Below, one piece after another: positions 35,722 to 46,097 of a stretch of 64,000 nt of DNA. Both the position numbers and the translations under genes were made by a program. Within the stretch, counting starts at the first letter, position 1, and every line of letters starts with the position of its first letter. The notes beneath the pieces were generated by a model that saw only the letters and a program-made list of their open reading frames with translations, was not told the origin of the DNA and ran no database searches. The DNA is taken from NCBI GenBank assembly GCA_016584305.1, contig JACEEZ010003560.1, positions 1 to 64,000 on the forward strand, read 5' to 3'. Source of the DNA: Chionoecetes opilio. Taxonomy: Eukaryota > Arthropoda > Malacostraca > Decapoda > Majidae.

Positions 35722-37142
35722 ATTGAACAGTTGTTGGTCAGCTGCACTCGTTCAAATGAGGAGACAGGCTGTTCGCTACACGTCACTAGCCGCTTTCCGA
35801 TAGATCCAGAGAATCCGCGCGGGCCTGTAGTCGCGCCGTCGAGTGCCTCGAATAGATGGCGCAGGGGCAGCTCATTGGCATGGAGCAGACACACCGGCCA
35901 CTGCAGAGGATGCTCGAAGGTTTCTTCCAGTCGCCGGATAACGCCCGCCTTGTGTCCCGTGTTAACATTTGTGCCGTCACACCCTACAACTTGTATGTTC
36001 TCTGTCTTCGCATTCCGCTCTTTCAAACTAGCGACTAATGACTCGGTTATGTCTTTGCTGGAGCCTGATGGCGGAGTCGTGTGGCTGAAGTACGAGGAAC
36101 CCGGCTCTGCGATGATGCTTATATGTTCTTCCATGAGGGTTTTTCTGTGGTACTTGTTGTCGACGCCGAGAACTTGTGTCAAAGTTTTATCCTTGCGGCC
36201 ATTAAAGAATATTTCCTCTATGCCAGTGTGGTCATCATTCTGCTGGAGTTTCTCACGAGTTTTGCTGCGTTCTCGGCGGATCCTGCTTCGATCGATTACT
36301 TTAGATCGAGCGATCGGCGACACGAGACCAAAATCATGCAGAACTGATGTTGCTAATACAGCAGCCGACCTATCCGAGACTCCGGTACGGTCGCAAGCTT
36401 TAGCGAGTGAAGGAGAGAGATTGTCATTTTTGACTTTGGCGATTCGGCTTTGGCATAGTCTTGGCCTTGACTGATTCGGAATGATATATCGACAGTGGCA
36501 CTGTTTGTGTCGTCTCGGCACTATCTGTGCGTCTTCGGCACTTTCGGCAGAATCGGCATGACTTTTGCTCTCATCGGTCTTCTGCTTCTTCATTCGATTG
36601 AGATTGGCTTCCTCTCTTTCAGCTTTCCTCTTCAATTTTGACGTCGCCTCTTGATCTATCCAGCCGATTATCTTCTTTCTTGATCGTCTCTGGTCTTGAA
36701 GGAACTCTCGTTCGTTTGTCAGAACTTTGTGTTCTTTCGCGCATTTACAGTTGGACACCATGTCGGAGCACTTGCATTTGCTGTGATCAAACAGAATGTT
36801 AGCTTTGTCGCGAAAGTCCGATAGTCTCCGTTGGTAGGTGGGTTGATCCTTTTTCCCTTTGTAGACCTTTAAGATTGTGTTGTATTTGTTGTGGAGTTTT
36901 TCAATCGCTTGTGCGTGCGTTACTGTTGGAAGTGAGGCATTTTCACAGATCTCTTCGACTTCATAGCACAGTTTGTGAGATATGTCCAAAAATGAAAGGT
37001 ATTTTCCATTGTCCGTCTGCAGGTCTTGTCGATATTGAATATATTTCTTCATGAGATCGGTGTAGGTCGGCAGAGTATTGGTCGATAGGTTTCGTGGAGC
37101 GCCAAATATAACGCTAAAAACTTTGTCTTTTGTAACTGCCAT
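35703..37142 (-). pseudogene. hAT-like transposase, N-terminal half
   Basis: The methionine at 37142 (MAVTKDKVF) is the likely start; the frame runs back to another ATG at 37214. Numbering from 37142, a CKCxxxxxxCKC cluster (123-134) precedes a conserved FLQDQRR segment, then a long basic, low-complexity linker (about 165-215). The RNase-H-like part has GRKDKT (aspartate 318), an EPGSSYFSHTTPPSG block, then VVGCDGTNVNTG (aspartate 389). It is followed by CLLHANELPLRHLF (418-431), where C-x-x-H resembles the insertion-domain signature of hAT transposases. The protein would excise and integrate the element. The frame ends at 35703 after RGS, where a one-base shift leads into the C-terminal half. 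No splice site pair is obvious there. Confidence 0.7.
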
Positions 37143-37493
37143 CTCTCTGAAAAAGAGACATTTAATTGTGAAAAACGTGACACTTTTAATGTAAACATGG
37201 GCCATACATGGCATACATGCCCATGGTCTACTACGTCCTTTTCGTACTAATTTAGAAAGATGTGAAAAACTATGTGTTGGTCAGCACAATTTCAAATTGT
37301 ATGTAACATATGGCTACAAAAGCACAAAAAGGGTTAAAATGCCAATTATTTCAATTAGGTGAAGGGCGGTCAAGGAGTTGTCAGAAACTAATATAGTTTT
37401 GCAGGATTGTTACCATGGACATTTGGCACATTTTCAATATTCTAGCTCAGAAAAATTTTAAAATAAATTTTTTCACTCCACCCTACTAATGAG

Positions 37494-39383
37494 ATTCAAC
37501 AAATCATTGGCAGTAAGCGCCGAGCGTATAAAGTTTACAAGCGATCAATGCGGATTGCAATTCTAGAGAATACAATGACGTAAAACGTCGTTGCAAAGGA
37601 TTAATTAAGTCTAAAAAGCGAGTATGAAGAATTAATTGCAAAGGAATCCAAATCAAACCCGAACAGGTTCTTTCAATACGTCGAAGTAAGAAAGACGTCA
37701 AAACATGTATTGGACCACTGAAAAATAAGAATAACATCTTGGAAAATGATAATAAGAGTATGGCGTTCATACTCAATGATTGCTTTAATGCAGTATTTAT
37801 TAAAGAAGACGAAGCTCCATTACCATAACCAGTAAACATGTATGCGGGACTAGAAAGTGATAGATTGGTAATAGAAGAGATTGCAATAGACGAAATATCA
37901 AAGTATTTGCAGAAACTTGACCCAGCATAATCCATGGGGGTGGACCAAATCTCGCCGTGATTACTTCGCGACTGTCACAGTCATCTTTCGCTCCCATTAA
38001 ATATTATTCTCAATATATCGCTAATGGACAAAAATGTTCCTAGTATGTGGAAATTAGCTAATGTTACACCGATATTCAAGAAAGGGAGTATGAGCCTCGC
38101 AAGTAATTATCGCCCAATTAGTCTAACGTCTGTGATTCTTAAACTATTTGAGAAAATATTGCGGGATAAAATAGTATCTTTTCTCGATGAAAATAATTCA
38201 ATATTAAACTCCCAGCATGGATTTCGAAATAAGAGATGCTGTTTAACAGACCTACTCGATTTGTTGATGTCATTCATTCAAACTGGGACGCTAAAATTCC
38301 CTCGGATGTAATATACCTTGATTTTCAGAAAGCCTTTGATACAGTTCCCCATAAGCGACTTTTGACCAAGCTAAGGGCACATGGCTTAGGAGAGCAATTA
38401 TGTTCATGGAATGGCGACTGGCTTTCAAATCGTAAACAACGGGTAGTAATAAATGGCGAGGCATCTGATTGGTTAGATGTTACTAGTGGGGTGCCTCAGG
38501 GCTCGTTCTTGGGTCCTACTCTTTTTCTGATGTATATTAATGATCTGGACTGCGGAATTGTATCTAAAATATCGAAATTTGCAGATGACACCAAATTAGG
38601 CGGTAAAGCATATACTAGAGAAAACTGCGAACTCATACAACGTGTTCTCGACAAACTATCAGATTGGAGTGATAAATGGATATTAAAATCCAGTTCCCAT
38701 AAATGTAGACTAATGCACTTAGGCAACGATAACCTCAAATATAACTATCAAATGCAAAATAAATCGTTAACTGAAGTACATCAGGAAAAGATTTAGGTGT
38801 CATCATCAGTAATGATCTTAAAACAAGTCCGCATTGACTAGCTGCCAGTAAAAAGGCGAATATGATATTGGGCTTCATTAAACGCAACTTTGAACATAAA
38901 ATACCGAAAGTAGTGGCACAATTATACACGTCTTTGGTTAGGCTGCACTTAGAATATGCCGTTCAATTCTGGTCGCCCTGTTTCGTAAAAGATCAAGCCA
39001 AATTGGAATAAGTGCAAAGAAGAGCAACCAAACAAATTCCATCTTTGCGAAATTCATCTTATGAAGAGAGACTGCGGAAACTTAATATGGTTTCCTTAAA
39101 GGATCGTAGAATCCTTGGGGACTTGATATAAGTCTATAAGATCCTAAAAGGATTTGATGTCATTAATCAAGAGAACCTATTCGAGCTTTCTCCTCAAGTG
39201 ACAACAAGAAATAACGGTTTAAAAATAAACGGTCAACGTTGCATCACAGATCTCCGTAAAAATTATTTCAATGTTAGAGTTGTTGATCGATGGAACACGT
39301 TACCAGCAAATGTTGTGGAAACCAGCACAATAACTACATTTAAAAACAGATTTGACGCGCACTGTAAAGTAAATGGGTATTGA
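37494..39383 (+). pseudogene. CR1-like LINE copy E: linker, RT and C-terminal domain
   Basis: Resumes with ATTCAACAAATCATTGGCAG directly after the target duplication. RT motifs are VTPIFKKGSMSLASNYRPISLTSV (from 38063), motif A YLDFQKAFDTVPHKRLL, motif B SGVPQGSFLGPTLFLMYINDL, motif C KFADDTKLGG near 38575-38604, then WILKSSSHKCRLMHLG, which gives the true reading of the stretch garbled in copy A. The C-terminal module follows with a few indels and ends FNVRVVDRWNTLPANVVE...TFKNRFDAHCKVNGY at 39380. Frameshifts near 38260 and 38790 and stops in 37700-38000 make it inactive. Confidence 0.85.
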
Positions 39384-39655
39384 AAGTGCCCCGCGAACTC
39401 ATACTATAGCCCCCCGGATCGATTAGTGTTAGTGGTAGTTGTGGTTAGTATATTTCATATCCTATCATTCTTCAATATGAAACTTCCATGTTCCTATCTT
39501 CTTTAGGAACATGGTATCATTTTCCAACTGTTTTCTTATATGTAGCTGATAGTTAGTACAATGTAATTCAGCAGATACCCTAGTTATGGACAAATAGGTC
39601 TCCTGGTGTCTGTTATTCCTATGTATTCATATGTATTCCTCCTCCTCCTCCTTAT
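39384..39655 (+). repeat. CR1-like 3' tail of copy E with short (TCC)n
   Basis: Carries CCCGGATCGATTAGTG, ATGGTATCATTTTCCAAC, the TTCCTATGTATTC duplication and only about five TCC units. This is probably closest to the unexpanded state, in contrast to the long pyrimidine tracts at 26.5, 30.8, 11.6 and 19.2 kb. Confidence 0.8.
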
Positions 39656-39825
39656 GAAGAAAGACTGCGGAAACGTAATATATTTTCCTTTAAGGATTGC
39701 AGAATCCGTGGGGACTTGATATAAACCTTTAAGATCCTCTAAGGATTTGATGTCATTAAGCAAGAGAACCTATTCGAGCTTTCTCCTCACGTGACAAGAA
39801 GAAACAACGGTTTCAAACATATTTT
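39656..39825 (+). mobile_element. CR1-like LINE fragment F (C-terminal coding part)
   Basis: Abuts the (TCC)n of copy E and matches its C-terminal region at 39058-39225 (YEERLRKRN, DRRIRGDLI-like, GFDVI, NLFELSPHVT). It stops at AAACAT, where the 3' end of a minus-strand LINE begins. Arrangement: one family member's tail runs head-to-tail into another fragment. Confidence 0.75.
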
Positions 39826-40900
39826 TTAATTTTTTATACATCACAAAGGACTGGCCAGGGGCACAACAAAATTAGGTAACACAAAGCCCGCTTAGTTGCC
39901 AGTCCCTATAAAGAAGACAGTAAGATCAAACAAATAAAGAGGGTTGTGCCAATATAGTTCGGAATGTGTTTTGCTATTCTTCTCTTGAAAAGATTTAAAT
40001 CGTAGGAAAGTGGCAAAATAGAAAAAGGAAGAGAGTTCCAGATATTACCAGTGAAAGGGATGAAAGAGTAAAGATACTGATTAACTCTTGTATTAGGAAG
40101 ATGGACAGAATAGGGATGATAATGAATAGAAAGTCTTGTGCAGCGAGACCGCGGGAGGGGGGGAGGCATGCAGTTATCAAGTCCAGAAGAGCAGTGGGCA
40201 TGGAAATAACGGTAGAAGAGAGCAAGAGAAGCAGCATTCCAGGGGTGATTTAAAGCTTGAAGACAGTCAGTCAGAGGAGGGGAGTTGATGAGACAAAAAA
40301 CTATTGACTCAACCCTGTTTAGGAGAGCTGTATGAGTGGATCCTCCCCAAACATGTGAGACATACTCCATACATGGGCGGATAATGCCCCTGTACAGAGC
40401 AAGCAACTGGGAGGGAGAAAAAAAGGATGCAGACGCCACAGGACACCTAACTTCTGAAATGCTGTATTAGCAAGAGATGAGATGTGAGATTTCCAGTTCA
40501 GATTTTTAGTAAAGGATATTCCTAGAATGTTCATTGAAGAAGAACGAGATAGTTGAGTGTCGTTGAAGAAGAGGGGATAGTTATCTGGTAGGTTTTGTCG
40601 AGTAGATAGGTGGAGAAATTGTGTTTTTGAGGCATTGAACAAAACAAAGTTTGCTTTGCCCCAATCAGAAATTATAGAAAGATCAGAAGTTAGGCGCTCG
40701 GTGGCATATCTCCGTGAATCACTTAGTTCCTGTTGAGTTGGACGTCTAATAAAATACGTTAAATAATGCAGGGTAGAATCATCAGCGTAGGAGTGGCTAC
40801 GGCTTTGAGTTAGACAAAGAAGATAATTAATGAATAATATAAAAAGAGTGGGTGATAAGACATAGCCCTGGGGACCACCACTATTGATATATTTAGGTGA
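39826..40900 (-). mobile_element. Non-LTR retrotransposon H, 5'-truncated
   Basis: Minus-strand LINE remnant with an A/T-rich 3' end (39826-39845) and coding sequence from about 40900 down to 39906. Its 3' region recurs, badly degraded, at 57190-58290. The upper border joins the RNase H part of LINE I at about 40900. Confidence 0.75.
39906..40900 (-). pseudogene. LINE H: RT end and C-terminal domain
   Basis: Starts mid-RT with INSGGPQGYVLSPTLFILFIN (motif B), then HSYADDSTLHYL with YADD at 40789-40778, and a KTQFLHLS segment. A frame change near 40440 leads into LLALYRGIIRPCMEYVSHVWGGSTHTALLNRVES, SLALFYRYFHAHCSS, and the end GNIWNSLPFSILPLSYDLNLFKRRIAKHI. The C-terminal words belong to a widespread arthropod family without RNase H; I would place it in the CR1/Jockey neighbourhood, not more precisely. 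The 5' part of the protein is missing. Confidence 0.75.
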
Positions 40901-42745
40901 TCCGCTACCTCGTTGCCTGGGATACCAGCGTGGGAGGGAACCCACTGAAAGACAATATCCCAGCCCTCTGTGGTAAGGTGGAGGAGAGCCCTCTGGATGG
41001 TGTGGACGAGGGCCGTGGATGAGTGGGGGTGGCGGGAGAGGAGGAGGTGGAGTGAGGAGAGGGAGTCTGTGTAAATCACAGCCTTGCCCTTGGTATGACA
41101 GGTGTGGAGATGTGTGACGGCCTGGTGGAGGGCATAGAGTTCCGACGTCAGGACGTCTGTCTCCGGTGGGAGCCTCCAAGTCCTGCAGATGGAGTTGGCA
41201 GGGTCGTATAGGGCTGCCGCCGTAGAAGGGGGTGACGGGGAGTGGGAACCATCGGTGAAGAGCTTCATACAGTGGATACGGTGGTACAGTGTCTTCTCCA
41301 TTTGTCTGGATAGCGTTACCGCCAGAATGACTGCAGAGTGCCGAGAGGGGAGGCCTGGAAGGTGCAGGGTAAACTTGGAGGAGGTGTCCAGCCAGGGTGG
41401 GAGGGAAGAGTGTGGGCTGGTGGGTTGTGGTGGTGGTGGTGGTAGGCTGAAGACGGTGAGAGCCAGCAGGGCTCTAACCAGCAGTGGTTGTCTGGCACCC
41501 GGAGACCAAACAGGTGTGTGATGGTCCACACCAGAGTTGGCGTAGAGAGTAGCAAGGGGGTGAGTCGAGGGCAAGCACATGAGGCGGTGCTAGTGCTGGC
41601 ACAGAGCCTCCCTTCTGTTGGCTGACAAGGGGAGGATGCCACTCTCAGCATGCAGGGAGATAACAGGAGAGGATTTCATGGCCCCCATCGAAATCCGAAG
41701 GGCAGCATTCTGGAGAGGATCCAGCCTAATGAGGACAGTCCGTGCCGCAGACCCATAAATGCTGCTGCCGTACATCATTTTGGGTCTAACGGTGGCAAGA
41801 TAGTACTGGAGGAGGAGATCCCGGTTGGCACCCCAACGGACACCGGCAATCCGTTTCATAACGTCTAAGCGCTTGTTGCAGGAGGTGCGGAGATAGGCTA
41901 TGTGCCCGGCCCAGGAGAGGCGAGAACCGTCCAACCGCAGCCCCATGAAGGTGTGCCTCCTGGCGTAAGGAACTGCCCGGCCGCAGAGATGGAGTGTAGG
42001 TGGGGAGGGAAGCCGCTTGAGAGTGAAGCACATAAGCGTGCTTTTAGGGGCACTGACCTTTAGACCCCAGGTGGTCACCCAGTCACCGAAGGAGGTCGCC
42101 GCCTCTTGCAGGTGGGTCTGCGCCTGGCCCAATGTTGGTGCCCGGTTGACAATGGTGATGTCGTCAGCGTAGATGAGGAGGTGCGAGTGGGGGGGAATGC
42201 GAAGGTCAGAGAGGAGGACGTTGAATAGGAGAGGACTGAGGATGGAGCTTTGAGGGACGCCTCTGCGAATGGGGCGGGATGGTGACAAGGAGGCACCCAC
42301 CGCAACCTGATAGGAGCGGCCTTCAAGGAAGTCCCGGACCCATGCAAGGGTGGCCCCGGTAATGCCCATGCCGGCCAACTTGTAGAGGATACCCTCATGT
42401 GGTGCTGTGTCGAAGGCTCCTTCCAGGTCAATGAAGATGGTAGTCATGACCTGGCGCTGACGGTAGGTGTCACAGACATGGTATTCAAGTTGGCCCAGCA
42501 CGTCCAGGGTGCCTCTACGGGGGCGAAAGTTGCACTGCTCCTCCCTCAGCAAATGCTTCTCCTCCAGCCACCAGGATAGGCGTGTGGTCACAAGGCGCTC
42601 CATCAGCTTCCCAATGCAGGAGAGGAGTGCAATGGGCCTGTAGGAAGACGGGAGCGACGGATCTTTACCGGGTTTGGGGATGGGGATGAGGACAGAGGGC
42701 TTCCAACAGGTGGGGAACTGCCCCGTCTCCCAGCTGACAGCGTGT
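40901..42745 (-). pseudogene. LINE I (I/R1-like): RT and RNase H, one in-frame TAG
   Basis: One continuous minus-strand frame of about 610 codons is broken only by a TAG at 41592-41590. RT part: IPIPKPGKDPSLPSSYRPIALLSC, RPRRGTLD, motif A FIDLEGAFDTAPHEGIL, motif B RRGVPQSSILSPLLFN, motif C YADDITIV with YADD at 42171-42160, then WGLKVSAPKS and HTFMGLRLD. After the TAG comes RNase H: LFTDGSHSP (first Asp), TSELYALHQA (Glu), VIYTDSLSSL (Asp), WVPSHAGIPGNEVADHLN (His/Asp). All four acidic or His motifs are present. It stops at VADHLNIS, where LINE H begins, and the 5' side stops before RT. This is the best-preserved RNase H-bearing LINE in the window. Confidence 0.85.
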
Positions 42746-42824
42746 TGTTATGATCAGCGACAGCCAGCCTTCTCGAGCTTGAACTTGTGCTTTTCTATCC
42801 TCATTCATTTGTTTGATGTTTGAA

Positions 42825-42922
42825 TAATTTCGTCGTAACGACGCAGCTGAGATGGATCTCCGCTGTAACCAGACAGCTCTCTCACAGACTACCCCTAGAG
42901 AGCTGTCTGCTAGTGCTTAAGG
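42825..42922 (-). repeat. SINE 3' fragment
   Basis: Reverse complement of the 3' part of the tRNA-headed SINE at 49951-50240. Shared words: GACGCAGCTGAGATGGATCTC and CAGACAGCTCTCTCACAGACTACCC. The tRNA-like head is absent, as expected of partial or truncated copies. Confidence 0.8.
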
Positions 42923-43258
42923 CCTCTTCCATTTGCGACATTTCAAGAACCAGTTTACGGAACCCAAGAGTTCAGGCGTTCCATTTGCGCACAAAAACCT
43001 GGGTCCGAGGCAAAGCGCGTAGTGACTCAGCAAAACCCGTGAACTTTCCTTACTCACATTGAGAGGTGGGTAGCTTGGGTAGAGTTTTCACTTCATAACA
43101 AACAATGGTCGCCTTGGGCCCTATTTCTCTTATCGTGAAGGGTTTTCCGCATGCACGAGTCGGCGAGGATGTCAGACGGCATAAAAGAGGCATACATGGT
43201 TGGTGGGGGCCATGCGTTCCCGCGATCTTAAACTTGATATGATCCCTTCACATAATAG
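42923..43258. other. Unassigned sequence
   Basis: No gene recognised. TTCCATTTGCG occurs twice (42931 and 42984). The stretch contains a CGAGTCGGCGAGGATGTC segment but no long frame; it ends at the CT microsatellite. Confidence 0.5.
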
Positions 43259-44165
<907 letters not shown>

Positions 44166-44185
44166 CTTGTAACCGTACTAACACC

Positions 44186-44635
44186 CAGAATCTAAATACG
44201 CCCGGCGTATTTTACAGGCGAATATAAGGAATGTTAGCATCACTACAGACTTGTATGTGCCACTGGAGACATGTACATAATATAAACTACTGTGCATGCC
44301 TCTTTAATGACACATACAAATCTGTAGGGATGCCAAAATTCGTAATAAAAGGGACCTAGCGGGCGGCATTAGTGCAGTGGCGACTAGTGTTGTTGACGGT
44401 AGGAAAAGAAAATCACTGCCAAGGTTTCTCTTATACCAATTTACACACATTTGAGCCTCTTTCTCTTTATAGCAATCTAGAGTCTCATTTTGCTCCATAT
44501 CATTCTTCCACTTCCTCAGTCTCTCACATTTCACTGCTCTATCTATCTCATTTCTCCAGTTTCTCGCTTCACACTCAAGCCACTCTCTGTTTCACTTTAG
44601 CATTCTTCATTTACACACATTTAGTCTTCCCTCAA
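44186..44635 (+). repeat. Dispersed repeat R, copy 2 (cleaner)
   Basis: Matches 26690-27120 with far fewer homopolymer differences. Contains GCCACTGGAGACATGTACATAATATAAAC and CACTCAAGCCACTCTCTGTTTCA. No protein frame over 95 codons. Confidence 0.7.
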
Positions 44636-44639
44636 TCAT

Positions 44640-44890
44640 TTCAAACTGGAAGAGCGTAGATTTAAAAAAGAAATAGGGAGAAACTGGTTCACAAATAGGG
44701 TGGTAAATGATTGGAATGGACTCAGTCGTCAGGTAGTTAGTGCGGAGTCAATAGGGAGTTTTAAAAGGAGGCTAGACAGTGTCATGGATGGGGATGAAAA
44801 GTTGATGTAGGTAGTGTTAAGTAACAGGAACTACCACGTATAGGTCTCACAGCCTTTTGTAGCTTCCTTATGCTCTTATGTTCTTATTTG
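44640..44890 (+). mobile_element. LINE J 3' end, copy 1
   Basis: The text encodes RRFKKEIGRNWFTNRVVNDWNGL and a VVSAESIGSFKRRLDSVMDG tail, the C-terminus of a CR1/RTE-like LINE protein. After a stop come about 80 bases ending in a TTATGCTCTTATGTTCTTA tail. Related pieces are at 56890-57145 (plus) and 59740-59870 (minus); its last 65 bases recur in reverse at 44938-45000 and 45804-45866. Confidence 0.7.
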
Positions 44891-44937
44891 GTGCATCCAT
44901 CTAAATTACATGCCACTCCTGTCTACCATTTTCATGC

Positions 44938-45000
44938 ATAAGAACTTAAGAACATTAGGAAGCTACAAGAGGCCGTGAAGTTTTAAGGTGGTAGTTCCTG
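44938..45000 (-). repeat. LINE J 3'-terminal fragment
   Basis: Starts AAGAACTTAAGAACATTAGGAAGC, the inverse of the LINE J end, including the GGTAGTTCCTGTT segment. Probably a severely truncated insertion. Confidence 0.6.
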
Positions 45001-45132
45001 TTAATTTCTTCCCCCATCTACTACTGCATTCATTCCACAAATGCACCTTGCGCTCCAATCCAACTTTGTATCTATTGGCAACACAATGCAATGTTTCAAA
45101 GTTTCTATCTGATGCTGAAATGATCCAACACT

Positions 45133-45480
45133 ACTTATGTTTTGTTTTTCTTATATATACGTAATGTAATAGGTTTTTCTTCAGCGAAATTCAATGTCTA
45201 TGCTAACTAAAATTACATTCAATCAATCAATCATTGGGGGCATACGCCGGGGGGCGCGTCGCCTCGCCCACCCTACGACGCCACTCCCGAGGGTCACCAC
45301 GCGCGAGTTCCCATGCAGGCTCCTTTCCCATACCAAGCAGCTCTCGACAAGCTCTCGAAAATTATTAATTATCTATCTATTCAATGTCTATGCTAACTAA
45401 AATTATCTAAGCTTACTTATGTTTTGTTTTTCTTATATATACGTAATGTAGCAGGTTTTTCTTTCATGGAAATTCAATAT
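45133..45480. repeat. Direct repeat pair split by an RTE insertion
   Basis: CTTATGTTTTGTTTTTCTTA and the following TATATACGTAATGTA and GAAATTCAAT words occur at about 45136-45198 and 45417-45478. They represent two tandem units of roughly 100 bp, with the RTE fragment inserted at the end of the first. Confidence 0.7.
45216..45378 (-). mobile_element. RTE-like LINE, 5'-truncated 3' end with 27-bp target duplication
   Basis: Minus-strand RTE 3' end, about 160 bp: C-terminal coding text (inverse of CCCCGGCGTATGCCCCC) and a TGATTGATTGAT-type tail, seen as AATCAATCAATCA at 45220. It is flanked by a 27-bp direct repeat, 45189-45215 and 45379-45405, both reading TCAATGTCTATGCTAAC within. The same RTE family is at 46098-47272. 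Confidence 0.85.
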
Positions 45481-45594
45481 CTCTTGTTGAAATATTATCT
45501 TTATTTCTGACGGGTTCCTTGACTCGCCTCAACGCACGCTGCCAAATACACCAACATTCTATTTGGCTATAATAATTTATATTTGATTATTTAC

Positions 45595-45799
45595 TCCCTT
45601 CACGCCCAGATCTTTCCTTTACTATATGAAATAGTTTGTTATTAGCCATAAAACTACGAAAAAGTTACATAAATAAACCAAATTAGCTAATGGACAAGGA
45701 TATTAAACAGGTCATATCTATATAATATTGCTTGTGTTCATTAAAATCGTCGAATGGTGGTAATAATACAATGAAAATCACGTTCTGGGCCTCAAGTGG
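45595..45799 (-). mobile_element. piggyBac-like MITE, copy 1 (minus)
   Basis: 205 bp with TTAC on the left and TTAA on the right. The ends (TCCCTTCACGCCCAG and the inverse of CCACTTGAGGCCCAG) are imperfect inverted repeats. It is the reverse complement of the element at 62806-63019. TTAA targets and CCC-starting ends are piggyBac traits. Confidence 0.7.
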
Positions 45800-45803
45800 T
45801 TAA

Positions 45804-45866
45804 GAACATAGGAACATAAGGAAGCTACAAGAGGCTGGGAGTCCTACATGTGGTAGTTCCTGTATG
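45804..45866 (-). repeat. LINE J 3'-terminal fragment
   Basis: AGAACATAGGAACATAAGGAAGCTAC then GGTAGTTCCTG, the inverse of the LINE J end, directly beside the MITE's TTAA. Confidence 0.6.
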
Positions 45867-46097
45867 CATATTCTAATTTATATTTTATCATTTATATTTT
45901 AATCATTCTATTTGGCATGAACATTTTCTAAAAGTCCGCAGCATTGATGTATGTATTGCCTTCTTAGACTTATTTAGATACCTTTTATAGATAACTTCTC
46001 TTAAATTAAGACTCTTAATTTGTATGATCCTCTTAAACTAATGGTCATTATACTTGTTACAATTGTGTGATAATAAGTTGTAATTCCATAGTAATAG

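Larger units (their letters stand above)
34618..37485 (-). mobile_element. hAT-like DNA transposon, 2,868 bp, with TIRs and 8-bp TSD
   Basis: Inserted in CR1 copy E. The target CTAATGAG is duplicated at 34610-34617 and 37486-37493. The ends are inverted copies, TARGGTGGAGTGAAAA, 16 bp with one mismatch. The uninterrupted site is visible in copy A at 7839-7865 (GACTAATGAGACCCAACAAATC). An 8-bp duplication and TAGGG-type ends fit the hAT superfamily; P elements also duplicate 8 bp. The minus strand carries a transposase-like gene in two frames covering most of the element. Confidence 0.9.
31100..39655 (+). mobile_element. CR1-like LINE, copy E (full-length, twice interrupted)
   Basis: The most complete copy: ORF1 with an esterase domain (31140-31790), the ORF2 endonuclease start (31880-32436), a first insertion (32437-34299), the rest of the endonuclease and linker (34300-34617), a hAT-like insertion (34618-37485), then the linker, RT and C-terminal domain (37494-39383) and the 3' tail with (TCC)n. 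Joining the three pieces restores the order seen in copies A and C, which proves the nesting. Confidence 0.85.

Noticed and set aside
35731..36474. 247-codon plus-strand frame inside the hAT-like element
   Set aside because: It is antisense to the conserved transposase frame and carries no motif.
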